A stretch of DNA of 64,000 nt from Daucus carota subsp. sativus (taxonomy: Eukaryota; Streptophyta; Magnoliopsida; Apiales; Apiaceae). Position numbers and translations under genes: made by a program. The DNA lies in NCBI RefSeq assembly GCF_001625215.2, contig NC_030381.2:6349131-6413130 (forward strand), written 5' to 3'. Below are positions 34,430 through 46,552 of the stretch, piece by piece; the stretch's first letter is position 1; each line of letters begins with the position of its first letter. The notes beneath the pieces are model-generated. The model was given only the letters and a program-made list of their open reading frames with translations, was not told where the DNA came from and did not search any database.

Positions 34430-34985
34430 CAATTTTGATACTAGTCTAGGCCGTCAATATTGATGGTGTTTTTGTGACCGTGTATCTTGTGACTTGTCAT
34501 TTGATGAGAGGTTACTGTGGAATGCTGCGGTTTTTTCTACATAACATTTGGTTTATCTTTGTATATGCTGCAAGCCTGCAACACAATACTGAATAATATA
34601 ACTAATCAAATCTCAAATACATCTTCAATTGAATAAGGTAGCCAATCAAATCTCAAATACATCTTAATTTTATATTCTCCCCCGTTTCAAGTACCTTGAT
34701 TTTATCTTGTAAGAGCAAGTCCAATGGTGGTGATTCTGGTCAAATTTTGGAAAATCAATGCTTTAACCCAAGAGATGCTGATATGTTTTGACGTGTGATT
34801 CTGTAATTGTTATAGTTTGCATAAGTGATTTTGATACTAGCCCTATGCTGTCACTGTTGAGGGTGTATTTTTAACAGTCAACATCCTGTTACCGGGTCAT
34901 GCAACGGAAGTTTGGAAACTCTGTTGACAGAAACAGTTTAATCTTTGTACATGCTGCAAACCTGCAACGCAATGCTGGTAAATAC
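34430..34985. repeat. Diverged tandem duplication downstream of eL34
   Basis: A block beginning near TTTTGATACTAG and ending near CAACACAATACTG (about 34430-34592) recurs at about 34820-34978 with CAACGCAATGCTG. A small CAAATCTCAAATACATCTT duplication lies in between. Noncoding, older than the intron duplication. Confidence 0.55.
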
Positions 34986-35726
34986 ATTTGAATTATATGT
35001 TTTCTGTCAAGTTACAAGTATTCTTATTAGTGAAAGTGTAAACATCCTTAATAAAGAAGGCCTAGCTAACGAGCAAATGGATGGATAGCAGTTGCGGTTT
35101 TTCCGGTTTGTTTCAGTCCCCAATTAAAAGAGTGCAGCTTACCCCTTTAGTCTTAAAAACTATAGCTTAAATAGACGGAAAGGATGACCATCTTTTCTTC
35201 TTCATGAGATCTGTTAACCAACAAACTCAAACAAGAGCTGTGTGAAACCAGATTATATTGGAAGCCAAGATTCCAGAGATATTAGTGAGGGCACGGAAAG
35301 AAAATATTTAACTAATAAAAACAAATATGCAGAAAATTAAGTGAGATACTTTTTGATATATAATATTTCAATTTGCAAGTGGTCTTACAACCGAAGTGCA
35401 TGTACACATAACTCCCCTTTAAGTTTAAATTTGAATGACTTGCAAGTCACAGCACTTGTTCTATAAGAAGGTGAAGCATAAGTCCGATAACATAAGCTAC
35501 ATAACCCAAGTGCCAAAGTCTAATATAAGCCAAGTTCAAGTCGAAAAGTTTCCAAAGTAAATATTAGCATACATTAACAAGTCTTCACCAGTACAAGAAT
35601 CCATTGTTTTTGCCCGCTATAAATCCCTGTGGCCACCCTCTGCTGACCTTTTGGCTCCATGTAACCTGTTCAAAATTTTGACGGTCTTGATCAATTAAAA
35701 AGCTGTAACAAGAAGGGTTTGCATCT

Positions 35727-36100
35727 AAGAGTATCTCCAACCATACAAAACTTTTAGCAAAAAGGTGAGTTGTCATTCTAAATATAAAAAATTTAGCCAA
35801 CATGTTGAAAAAATCACACTCCAACCACATGAATCTGTTGCCTATAATTTTAGCCAACCTCCTATGGTTGGCTATATTTGTCGAACCTCTACAAGTTTGT
35901 AAGAAAATCTGTATGAAGATTGCACATCATTTATTACCATATTAACTGATATATTCTATTTTAACAATATGAAATATTAATAACATACAATTTTTAAATT
36001 ATAGCCAACCAATATAGCCAATACCATTGAAGCAAAATGTCTTACAGGTTCAGCAAATTTTACATAATGTCTTACAGGTGTAATTTAGCCAACGATTATA
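35727..36100. repeat. Dispersed repeat, copy 1 (AAGAGTATCTCCAACC family)
   Basis: Shares most of its length with 47963-48355: TAAGAGTATCTCCAACCATA, TTCTAAATATAAAAAATTTAG, TATAATTTTAGCCAACCTC, ATAGCCAACCAATATAG. The AAGAGTATCTCCAACC start is the hallmark of a widespread plant MITE type. Noncoding. Confidence 0.75.
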
Positions 36101-36237
36101 ATTCTTATAAAAATATTGATGGGTAGGCTTCATAAAAGTAAGTGCCTAGTCAGACAATAAGTACACACAAGTATATGCCTAGTTTTTGCAAAAACATAGG
36201 CTGATACAGTGATAGTAAAACGTAATGCACACGAGAA

Positions 36238-37149
36238 TAGGCCTGTAAATGGATCGGATATCCGATCCGACCCGATCCGATCCGTGGTTAAATAAATGGA
36301 TATGGATCCTTATTAAAAAAATCCGATCTGCTAATAATCCGATCCGATAATAATCCGGTCCGATAATGAATGGATATGGATATGGTCAAATCCGATCTGT
36401 TAATGATCCGATCCGATTCATGCTTAACTATATTATATATTTTATATTATATTGTATTATAATATAATATATTATTATTAATATAATACATACAAAATAA
36501 AAAATTCCAAGGATACAAGACAAAACCCTAAATCATATTTTCTTATAATCGATCGGCCGCTCCTAATTCTTGACATGGCTCTCACTCTTGTTATCCGGTT
36601 AATCTAATAATCACTCTTTTTTTATGTAGAGTGAGTATAAACACATGATCTAACTCTTCCACTTAAAACCTCCTCAATCACCTGATCTTGTATTTAAGAC
36701 ATATTTATCAATTTTAATTCTTATTAATAGAGGAGCAAATCATAATTTGCTTTCTCCAAAAGTATTAAGCAACTTATTTATTATTTTTCTATTTACTTGA
36801 TAAATTCTGTGTTGAAGTTTTAATAGGAACAATCAACAAAGTTTTTATTAAATACTGCTTTATTAGTTTTTTTACCTATTACGTTAAAGTTTATGAATTA
36901 ATATAGCTAGAATATATCATTTTTTTTTGTATGGAAGTTAAAACATCGTTCACGATAAAAAAAATATTTCATGATTTTTTGTGGATCGGGGCTCCGATCC
37001 GATTATCCATGATCCGAGTGGACCGGATATGGATTGACTTGTAAAATATTCGACTCCCGATCCGATCCGATCCGAATCCGACAAATTTAAATGGATTAGG
37101 ATATGGATTTAGCTAGATCCGATCCAAATCCGATCCGTTTACAGGCCTA
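36238..37149. mobile_element. Nonautonomous hAT-like element
   Basis: A 912-bp element with inverted ends TAGGCCTGTAAATGGATCGG and its counterpart CGATCCGTTTACAGGCCTA, flanked by a perfect 8-bp target duplication CACGAGAA (36230-36237, 37150-37157). Subterminal regions are crowded with TCCGATCCG repeats in both orientations, typical of hAT transposase binding arrays. The centre is AT-rich and has no transposase, so it depends on another copy for movement. Confidence 0.85.
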
Positions 37150-38915
37150 CACGAGAACATGGCAATTGTAAAAGCGAAACTGTTACCTATAATGAAAAAT
37201 GGGAATGATAAAACATAGAGGGTCCGTAAATAACAAAGTTGAGCCGTCGATTTAAAATCTGAAATTTTTTTAAGTAGTGAGCAACGAGCTCAGGAAGAAA
37301 ATTATTGCGATTTAGCAAAAAGAAGAAGAAGAAAATCATTTCGACTGACTACCAAACTTTTAAAAAAACATCGTATATATCAAGGAATAAAAATATTGCA
37401 ACTCAAACAAAAATCAAGTAGACGATGAAAGTAGTTAAATAATTTATTTATTTCCAAATTAGAAAATATATAATAAGTAGTATTAAGATACATAAATATT
37501 ATAAACCTTTGCAAAAAAAAAAATCACTCGTTAAAACATTTTTAAATACATACATGCATATTAGTGATGTATAAAAATACCTGCATATACAATTCTTAAG
37601 ATTATGAAAAAAAAATGTAAAACAAAATAAACTTTAAAATATATATATTTTGATAAAGACTTTTTTTGTTGCAACATTATACACTAGGAAAAAAAAATGT
37701 GAGGGAGAGAATAACCAAGATTTAAGTTTATATGACTGAACAAATGCATTATCCTAAACTATCAGTACCAATCAAATTATGAAAAATACATATTGGATTT
37801 TAAATAGTACAATTACTTACATTTTATACTATTCTGAAATTAGAAAATTTATTTAAATATTGAATAATAAATACTATCCTAAAAAGTTACACAAGATATA
37901 TATCATATATATATCATAAATAAACAAAAACTGTGAATATTATATAAACCCTTGATCCTGAACTTGTGTCTGAAAAGTAAAAATGACAAGCACCGAACTT
38001 TCAAAAGAATAAATAATTTCATACAAGTACCAAAATGATATAATTGCATAAATATTCCACCAAAATAAATTTTATATATCCAAATAAAGTAATTCTTATA
38101 GAAATACCTAACATCATACCATCATACAAAAAGAACTTTTAGACGATATTTTACAAGAAATTGTAGTAATATAATGATTTCACCCATACTAATCCTTTCA
38201 ATTCTATACTTGATGAATGTCATCTTTTTTTTGATTTCACTCTCTCTCACCTAATATATTTGGATAAAATTCACATGCATTTTTTTTACCAATGAATATT
38301 GTCAAAATTTCAATCCATGATCCGCCGACCTTTTATTACTTTAAGAACAATACCTCTCTTTGCATTGCAATAACCACAAAATTGTCAAACAATTGAATAA
38401 GTTTCAATTAGAAATTTCATATGAAACATTTTAATAAACATAATCATCGGCTTATGCGATGGATCGATGATTTAACTAAATATGGTGTCTCACATCTCAG
38501 CTATTGCAAAATCTCTCATATTTATAGGTCTTCTTTGCAAACATTTCAATTATTCGTTGTTCAAATCGTAAACTTTTCAGTTATTCTCTATTCAAATCTC
38601 TAAGTTCTTGTAAATATCACTCAAACTCAACATCCATTAGCAAACCTTGATAATTAGAACAGTCAAGAGAATCACTAACCCCTAAATTTTTATACCTACT
38701 AAAACCTTAAATCATACTACTTCCACACCGTCTATCTAGTTTCGAATTATTTCTACATGTTTAACTTCAAGTTCAATAAATCTCCTCACATTGTTTTCGT
38801 TCACTATAAGAAAAAAAGATATATCTCGTAATATTATATCAGACTCATAATTTCGCAAACAAGAACACATATATCATGGTAAGTGTCCTTATTACGAGAC
38901 GAATGCAGATTTGTA
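37150..38915. other. AT-rich spacer, nothing recognised
   Basis: Long A/T runs and short open frames without protein similarity; no repeat boundaries could be set. Confidence 0.5.
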
Positions 38916-38917
38916 AT

Positions 38918-39490
38918 ACTATTCATAAGTACAAAATACGAGAAATAGGTTGGACAACAAATAGCTTACAACGACTACTATATTTAAGTTTTTTTTTAAT
39001 TATTATTTTAGAATCAAAAGTAGTAATTTCATAAAAAATTGTGTTCTCCAAACTCTAATAGCACAAGCATACACTCGAGGTTTATATATAAACACTTTAA
39101 TCTAATAAGAGTTTACAAAGCACAAAACACTAATAATGAAAAGATTATCATAATCACTGTTTAAAAAAACTAAAATTCAAAACATTTGTTTACCGATGCA
39201 CACTCATAAAAATTTGTTTATATTTGCTCAATGTTTTCTAATACTATTCATAAGTACAAAGTACAATAAATAAATTAGACAACCATTAAATTTACAACGA
39301 CTAATACGTTTAAGGTTTTTTTGTATTTTTTATGGAATTGAAAGTAGCAATTTCATAAAAGTTTGTGACTTCCTACCAAATTTCTACAAGTCCAATAGCA
39401 TAAGCATACATCCGAGATTTATATATCAAAACTTCAATATGATAATAGTTTTTAAAACACAAAACACTAATCATGAAAGGATTATCATAT
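38918..39490. repeat. Diverged tandem duplication, period about 320 bp
   Basis: AATACTATTCATAAGTACAAA begins both units (38918 and 39237). Both also contain TAGCA(C)AAGCATACA, GGTTTATATAT or GATTTATATAT, and CACAAAACACTAAT. Moderately diverged; noncoding. Confidence 0.6.
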
Positions 39491-39560
39491 GATTTATGTT
39501 GTTGTACACGATTTCAGATCAAATTTTTTCCCAGTCAATTTAATACTCTATGCCCAAGTG

Positions 39561-39618
39561 CATCACAAAATCTTAATTGTTGAATATAACATCACAAAAT
39601 CTTAATTGTTGAATATAA
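39561..39618. repeat. 29-bp tandem duplication
   Basis: CATCACAAAATCTTAATTGT...GAATATAA occurs twice in direct tandem, identical. Confidence 0.8.
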
Positions 39619-40346
39619 GCGATAAAGTTATACCTTGCATGTTGCATGCATATCATTCTCTTTCACATTAAACAAAAACTTATCTTTGGGTAGTTTTGTA
39701 TCCGGATCGATATGACGATAGCTACCTCCCTTCCCATATCTTCTATGTAGGTAAAAGTGAATGTCAGTTTAGTGCGGTTTTTGAGTAAAAACACAACCGG
39801 AACCGTATTTACTTCCGGTTTTAAAAATTAGAAACCTTAACCGAAAACTTATCGTCGGTTTCGGTTTGAAAACCTCGGATTCAGTTTCTATCTGTTCAGT
39901 TTCGGTTAAAAAACCGTATAAAAAAAGTAAGAGTTAGTATACATGAACAATTAAAACGTAGTTAAAAATTATATATCCATTCAAAGTCTAAACAAACAGA
40001 TAACATGAAAATCTGTAAGTTTAATTTAGTTCTGTCTGTTGATGCATATTGTAGCCTGCTATTTTGCTCGCTACATTTTGCAAACCAGCACTGAATCAAG
40101 CAATTTACAGGTTAAACAGCTAATCTAATCTTCATCAATGTTCACTTGCTGAATCGAAGCTCTAACAGCAATCAGCTTATCTGAAAAAATAGAGATAACA
40201 ATTAGCCTATTGTCGTACAGAGATGACAAGTATCAACATTTAGCACACAAGATAATTCAGTTCTTAAAGAAAAAAACAAGATGATTGAGCCATTCAGGCT
40301 TCAACACTGCCTGCACCATACCAAGATAATGCTAGGAAATAGGGTT

Positions 40347-40893
40347 TTATATCAAACTGACCACCCATTTCGTCAAAATTTCTCACTTGACCCACCCATT
40401 TAATTTCGGACTCATTTAAACCACTATAAACCAAATATATATCATTTTACCCACATCACTATTCATATTTCTTCACTTAAACATTTATCAAAAATCAGCC
40501 GTTTGTTTTTTTACTACAAAACGGCTTCGAGTATTTTCATAATTGTCTCTAGTATTTATCAAAATAATTTGGGAATTTTTAAAATAACATAGCTAGGGTG
40601 ATCATATAATTATATATTTTTAACTTTATATTTTTTAAACTACCTAGTTATGTTGTTCTAAAAATTCCTAAATTATTTTGATAAATACTAGAGACAATTA
40701 TGAAAATACTCGAAGCGGTTTTGTAGTAAAAAAACAAACAGTTGATTTTTGATAAATGATTAAGTGAAGAAATATGAATAGTGATGAGGGTAAAATGATG
40801 TATATTTAGTTTATAGTGGCTTAAATGAGTTCGAAATTAAATGGGTGGGTCAAGTGAGAAATTTTGAATAAACGAGTAGTCAGTTTGATATAA
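40347..40893. mobile_element. Long foldback (inverted-repeat) element
   Basis: Two arms of about 250 bp (40347-40598 and 40643-40893) are near-perfect inverted copies around a loop of about 44 bp; outer ends are TTATATCAAACTGA and TCAGTTTGATATAA. No coding potential and no clear target duplication. Transcription would give a long hairpin, so small RNAs are plausible. Confidence 0.8.
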
Positions 40894-41692
40894 GATCATA
40901 GAAAAATAAGATATATCACTCATTATATAAGCTAGCGACACTACACCATATTTCAACGGTTGAAAATTCAAAAGTCTATCGAAAATTTGCAATTTGCATG
41001 GTAATCAAGTATAATTTATGAGCTTATAAGTTTCGCATATATAGTCAAAGACTCAGAGGTGAAGTGAGTAAAACCTCACCCTTTCCAAACATTTATATAG
41101 ATAGCTTTCGGTTGGGTATTTTAAAGCATGGTTGGATTTGTAATATAGTATATAGCAGTTGAATATATTTTTAGTGTACTAGATAGTTTTATAGCTTCTC
41201 ATTGGCTCCACCCAAAATAAGCAACTAATAAAGTCTCTAGGACTCATATAAGCATGGAAATAACCTAGCATAGTTTTTTATTATTACTAATACACCTACT
41301 GACAACAGATCCAGAAATTGCTAGGATTAAAAAAGATAGAATATATGACTTCACTGGGATTTAATATGTGTTCTAAAGTAATACAATGCATTCTCGTGTG
41401 GCGGCAATGATGTGAATGCTATAGGTCGCGCTCAAAAGATAACCCGTCTTTAAAATTGAACCAGAAAACTTTAAATTTTAAGCAAAATTTTAGCATCTAA
41501 ATTGTGTGTTCAAAAATATTTTTAAAACATATAATACATAGATAGTGACAATTTTTTGCATGTTCTGTTACAGAACCCTAACTAATAGTAGAAATAAGGT
41601 AATAGTTTTATGGGTTCTCTCAAATGGTTCTCTCTCGAACATGACCCTGTGTTTTATTTAGAAAAGCAATTCATATATATATCTATTATATA

Positions 41693-41995
41693 CTCCCTCC
41701 GTCCCAGCAGATTCTTTACAGTTTCCTTTTTGGGATGTCCTATCCAATTCTTTACATTTCAAAACTTACCAAAAATAGTAAATGGGTCCCACCACTTCCC
41801 AACTTTTCCTTCCTTTTCACACTACTTTTACTCACTTTTCACACTACTTTTACTCCACTATCTCTCTTTTATACATTAAAAATTGATGGGTCCCGCCACT
41901 TCACCCACTTTTCTTTCTCTTTTCCACTATTTTATACATATTTCTTAACCTCCGTGCCCAAACCAAACGTAAAGAATTGGCTGGGACGGAGGGAG
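41693..41995. mobile_element. Stowaway-like MITE
   Basis: Ends CTCCCTCCGTCCCAGCAG and GGCTGGGACGGAGGGAG, with TA flanks. The interior matches 5010-5290 and 50333-50612, with an internal tandem duplication of CACACTACTTTTACTC. Confidence 0.9.
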
Positions 41996-41999
41996 TATT

Positions 42000-43017
42000 T
42001 AATAGAACAACCATGAGTAATTTAATTCAAAATGACGAATCTACCCCTCACGCATTTTACATATATTTATATATTTGAAGATCATTATTGACTTTTATTA
42101 CTAACGTATTTATTAGACATTAATGTCTAATCATTAATATACATTAAATTACTTCATAATTAAAATTCCAATACATAAGTAATATATTTATATTCATGAT
42201 TTAATAATAAGTAAATAAATAGCCAATGTTATAAAAAGCGGAAATCAGAAAATCGGCGATTAATCAAAATGATGAATACATTATTCAGAATTAATTTAAT
42301 TTTATATATGTAAAAATAATAAATATATATAATAATTTTTAAAATTTTAATTTTCCCCACAAATTTTGTAATTTTCAACCAATTAATCCATTTTTTCCCA
42401 ATTAGTCATCGATTTTAACCGAATTTTGTCAAATTCTATTATATATCTAATACAACAATAATGTGCACTTAGCAAAAAAAAAGAAGAGTAATTTTAGGTG
42501 GTTGATAATTTAATTATATAATAAAATTAATAGTGTATATTTTTTTGTATTTATAATTTAATAAATATCATTATTGTGAGGATATGTTTACATATAGATA
42601 TCAATATAATATGACTTAAAATACAAATAAATTTAAATTATTTTTATAATATAAATAATCTCAATTTAAAAAAGATGAACAAAAAGATATACCATATATT
42701 AAAAAAATAATTTAAAGAAAACTCGTGCTTTTCACGGGTTAAGAAGCTAGTTATTAGAGAATTGCACACATGGGGTTTATATTTTTGTTGGGTTATTGAA
42801 TGAGAAATGAGAGATGAAATGAAATTAGTAAGAATTAAATTCTTGTTCCTCTTAATTAAAGTATTCGATCAAATTTATGTTCTTTATTAATAAGATTTGA
42901 TGGTGGAGGAACTTTTTTATTTCGACAACTAATACAAGAAATGTTGGAAGAAACTTGTGAATTTTAACTTCCCCCCTCTAATTTTGATATTTATATCCAC
43001 TATATTAGTTAAAAAAC
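42000..43017. other. AT-rich spacer before the kiwellin genes
   Basis: No gene or clear repeat boundary seen. Confidence 0.5.
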
Positions 43018-43257
43018 ATAATATCTATATACATTGTTGAAGTTTAAAGTTTTAAAAATGTTACAGAGTTATAGTGAATAGATTCTAAAAATATAAATTA
43101 TTGTAAGAGCTCAGCATCAAAGCCAAAAACCACTAAATGTTTTTATCAATCAGTTAAAAAAGTGAATCCCAATGCACTAAGCACATCTTGAAAAATTAGC
43201 AGCAAGAAGATTTTAACACTGAATGATTCCTGAAGGCGCCAAACAACATAGATATTG

Positions 43258-43457
43258 GGGTGTTTGCCCGGGGCTTAAAAGCCCGGCTTGTGAGTTTATA
43301 AGTTAGAAGCACTTATTGTTATTTGTGTAAAAAGTGAAGAAGTACTTATAAAAAACATCACTTTAATCACTTATAAGCCTTAACTTGCTTTTAACTTCTA
43401 CTTCACTTTTTTACTTTAAACAAGAAGCACTTATTTTAAGCTCAGCCAAACGGTCCC
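43258..43457. mobile_element. MITE inserted upstream of kiwellin-like copy 1
   Basis: Starts GGGGTGTTTGCCCGGGGCTT and ends AAGCTCAGCCAAACGGTCCC, related ends in inverted orientation. The paralogous promoter at 45.7 kb lacks this sequence, which supports insertion after duplication. It resembles the GTTTGG/CCAAAC-ended MITEs elsewhere in the window. Confidence 0.6.
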
Positions 43458-43716
43458 TATTTTGTCGTGTAATTCATCAACTTTGGTTGTCAACCGCCTA
43501 CAATGTTTCAAATATTCTTATTAGCTCGTTTATATGATGCAGTTGTCCGCTTATGTTCTTGTTAGTTTGCACTGGGGAGTGCTTACCGATGAAAAAGCAT
43601 TTCAGTTCCTCCCATTTTTTGTTTGATCCTCATTTCTAGACATTTTAAAAAGCTGTAATAACATTAAAGTACAATGTTTTTGATATAGACCTCATAACTT
43701 ATTCGACCCCTAGACC

Positions 43717-43724
43717 TATATATA
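43717..43724 (+). promoter_or_regulatory. TATA box of kiwellin-like copy 1
   Basis: TATATATA, 84 bp before the ATG; the paralogue has the same box at the same distance. Confidence 0.75.
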
Positions 43725-43800
43725 GCTTGCATTATGATGTAGTTTCCTCACAACAAAAGCCAAACACAATACAGATACAAGTGAGAAAAGAAATTTAGAA

Positions 43801-44220
43801 ATGAAGAGCTTAATTTTCGCATCCCTTGTTGCAACACTGCTCATTCTTCTCAGTACACATGCTGAAGCTAAACAGGGGAAGCTCCACCCCACTGACAGAT
43901 GTTCAGTAAGTAAACATACCAAGGCAACTCTAACTGTAAATAGCTTTGAAAAAGGCGGAGGTAGCGGCCCATGTGCATGCGACGGTCAGTTCCATGACGA
44001 CGATACTCGTATCGTGGCACTCTCCCCTTGCTGGTACAACGGAGGATCAAGATGCATGAATACAATCATTATAAATGCTAATGGGCGGAGCGTGGATGCT
44101 ATAGTTGTTGACGAATGTGCAGGTTGTAATGCTATAGTGGACGCTTCGAAAGCTGTTTGGAAAGCTTTAGGCCTGGATACAAATGTTGGAGTGTATGGTA
44201 TCACCTGGACTGATGCTTAA
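43801..44220 (+). CDS. Kiwellin/ripening-related secreted protein, copy 1
   Basis: Single-exon ORF of 139 residues. A hydrophobic signal peptide at about 1-23 (MKSLIFASLVATLLILLSTH, then AEA) precedes a double-psi beta-barrel domain recognised from KATLTVNSFEKGG, VALSPCWYNGGSRC, IIINANGRSVDAIVVDEC and NAIVDASKAVWKALG. These are hallmarks of kiwellins and ripening-related proteins, secreted to the apoplast and linked to defence against fungal effectors. Seven cysteines are present. Compared with typical kiwellins it lacks the N-terminal kissper region and the loop after VVDEC, so it is a compact form. Its tandem paralogue at 46133 differs at eight residues (6, 25, 29, 31, 88, 96, 121, 133). 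Confidence 0.9.
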   Translation: MKSLIFASLVATLLILLSTHAEAKQGKLHPTDRCSVSKHTKATLTVNSFEKGGGSGPCACDGQFHDDDTRIVALSPCWYNGGSRCMNTIIINANGRSVDAIVVDECAGCNAIVDASKAVWKALGLDTNVGVYGITWTDA

Positions 44221-44782
44221 GCGCCTTTTTGTTTCAGACTTGATAAGCTCAAAGTGATTGCCAGAGAGGTGGCTTGTTAGATCAATCATGCACTTCCTTG
44301 AGCCCGCCTTATAATGAATAATGATTTTCATGATCCTGTCATAAATAAAAACATTAGAGTTCATAAATAAACCTTCTGTAAGAAAACAGAGAAGCTATCA
44401 CATCTACAATGATGTTGAGCAATGCTGATTGTCGCTATCAAATGTGAAATGAATATTTCAGAATTTTACTCTATGTAGCATAATAAATTTATGCAGAAAC
44501 CATGCTAATTCCAAGCAACAGTTATCAACAGCCTCAAGACACCAATTACAATTGTCCTTGACAAAAATTTTAAAAATGAAGCTGATGCATAAACAAAAAT
44601 ACAAAAATAGATATGTCTCTTCAAAACAAACTCAATATCTATAAAATCTTGTTTTCTAAGTCTCACCAAGAGAATCATAATGCAGAAAATGAAATGTAAA
44701 AATATACTTGTCTTTGCAGATGCAACTTTACAGATTTATTATTTTGATAGAGTGGTAGAGATTCAATCAGAATTTTCACTAC

Positions 44783-45467
44783 TCACATATATATACATAT
44801 TATCATATATGACATGAAAGATGAAAAACAGTACAAACGGAAATAAAGTATTTGAATCCATCTTAATGATATGGAAAAACCTTTCCATGCGTCCGCAATA
44901 GAAATGTCCACATAATCACTAGGAATGACCATCGAAGATTCTTTAAATTGAAACTTCACAATTTTTGCCACATGGTGAGTACTTTTAGCAGTTTGGAAAG
45001 ATAGGTTTACTTCGGCGAGCAAGGAGGAAGTCATGGGCACAGCTACCAGATTTTTTGTAAGCATGAATTTCTCCTCTCTTTCTAAAACGTCTCTGAGATC
45101 AACTAATATGAGAAACGTCATCCCTGGTCTAAAAGCTCGTTCAGGCCCTTTCATGGTAACAAGTTGCATCCGCGAGACATGAAGTATGTGCGTCATTATG
45201 TGAATCAGATGGCAGCACAAATAGCATAAAAGAACAAAAATAAAAAATCTTCTAAGAATATAAAAGTTAGAGTTTCTTCTATTGCCACAAAACAGAGCTA
45301 TAAAACAGCCGGTCCGTGTATATCAAAAAGGTTTGCTTATGTTCAGGCAATTCCTCCCTAGTAACTTGAAGTATGTCCCGGAGCAACACCGAAACACCGA
45401 AGTTTAGTAAAATAAGAAAAAAAAACAAAAACATACAGAAGACAAGTGTAAACAGGACAATACACAC
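44783..45467 (-). other. Possible gene fragment between the kiwellin copies
   Basis: On the minus strand two open stretches have protein-like composition: one within 45220-44783 (containing MKGPERAFRPGMTFLILVDL and LTKNLVAVPMTSSLLAEVNL) and one at 45467-45279 (ending VTREELPEHKQTFLIYTDRL...). They could be exons or relics of one gene, but I do not recognise the family and could not connect them with convincing splice sites. Listed so it is not lost. Confidence 0.25.
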
Positions 45468-46048
45468 TATATTCTTTAGAAAACATAATACATATATACA
45501 TGTTGGAAGTTTAAAGTTTAAAACCGTGAATAAATTAAAATAAATAAATTATTGTAAGAGTTCAGCATCACCAACCAAATGTTTTTATCAATCAGTTAAA
45601 AAAGTGAATCCCAATGCACTAAGCATATCTTGAAAATTAGCCGCAAGAAGATTTTAACATCTGCATGATTCCGTGAACACGCCAAACAACATAGATGAAT
45701 GTTCTGTTTTCAGATACTGTCATATGCAAGATTCAGTAAGACACAATCACTACTACTAGAAGATGCTATATTTCATTAAAATGCATATTTTGTCTTCTAA
45801 TTCATCAACTTTTGTTGTCCACCGCCTACATTAATGTTTCAAATATTCTTACTAGCTCGTTTTTATGACGCAGTTGTCCGCTTCTGTTCTTGTAAGTTTG
45901 CACTGGGGAGTTCTTACCGATGAAAAAGCATTTCAGTTCCTCCCACTTTTTGTTTGATTCTCATTTCCTATATATTTTAAAAGGCTGTAATAACATTTAA
46001 GCACAATGTTTTTGATATAGACCTCATAACTTATTCGACCCCTCGACC

Positions 46049-46056
46049 TATATATA
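46049..46056 (+). promoter_or_regulatory. TATA box of kiwellin-like copy 2
   Basis: TATATATA, 84 bp upstream of the ATG, in a context (TTATTCGACCCCT) conserved with copy 1. Confidence 0.75.
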
Positions 46057-46132
46057 GTCTGCATTCTGAAGTAGTTTCTTCACAACAAAAGCCAAGCACG
46101 ATACAGACAAAAGGGCGAAAAGAAATTAAGAA

Positions 46133-46552
46133 ATGAAGAGCTTGATTTTAGCATCCCTTGTCGCAACACTGCTCATTCTTCTCAGTACACATGCTGAAGC
46201 TAAACACGGGAAGCTCTACCCCGCTGACAGATGTTCAGTAAGTAAACATACCAAGGCAACTCTAACTGTAAATAGCTTTGAAAAAGGCGGAGGTAGCGGC
46301 CCATGTGCATGCGACGGTCAGTTCCATGACGATGATACTCGTATCGTGGCACTCTCGCCTTGTTGGTATAACGGAGGATCAAGATGCATGAATAGAATCA
46401 TTATAAATGCTAATGGTCAGAGCGTGGATGCTATAGTTGTTGACGAATGTGCAGGTTGTAATGCTATAGTGGACGCTTCGAAAGCTGTTTGGAATGCTTT
46501 AGGCCTGGATACAAATGTTGGAGTGTATGATATCACCTGGACTGATGCTTAA
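46133..46552 (+). CDS. Kiwellin/ripening-related secreted protein, copy 2
   Basis: A 139-residue single-exon ORF, the tandem paralogue of the gene at 43801. It has the same signal peptide, the same seven cysteines and the same barrel motifs (TLTVNSFEKGG, VVDECAGC, ITWTDA). The eight differences are spread along the protein, including charge-changing T88R, R96Q, K121N and G133D, and none hits a cysteine. Its upstream region lacks the MITE found in copy 1, so the two may differ in expression. Likely role: apoplastic defence or ripening-related, inferred from the family. Confidence 0.9.
   Translation: MKSLILASLVATLLILLSTHAEAKHGKLYPADRCSVSKHTKATLTVNSFEKGGGSGPCACDGQFHDDDTRIVALSPCWYNGGSRCMNRIIINANGQSVDAIVVDECAGCNAIVDASKAVWNALGLDTNVGVYDITWTDA

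Noticed and set aside
35585..35857. 90-residue minus-strand ORF
   Set aside because: Largely inside the dispersed repeat also present at 47,963-48,355; not a gene.
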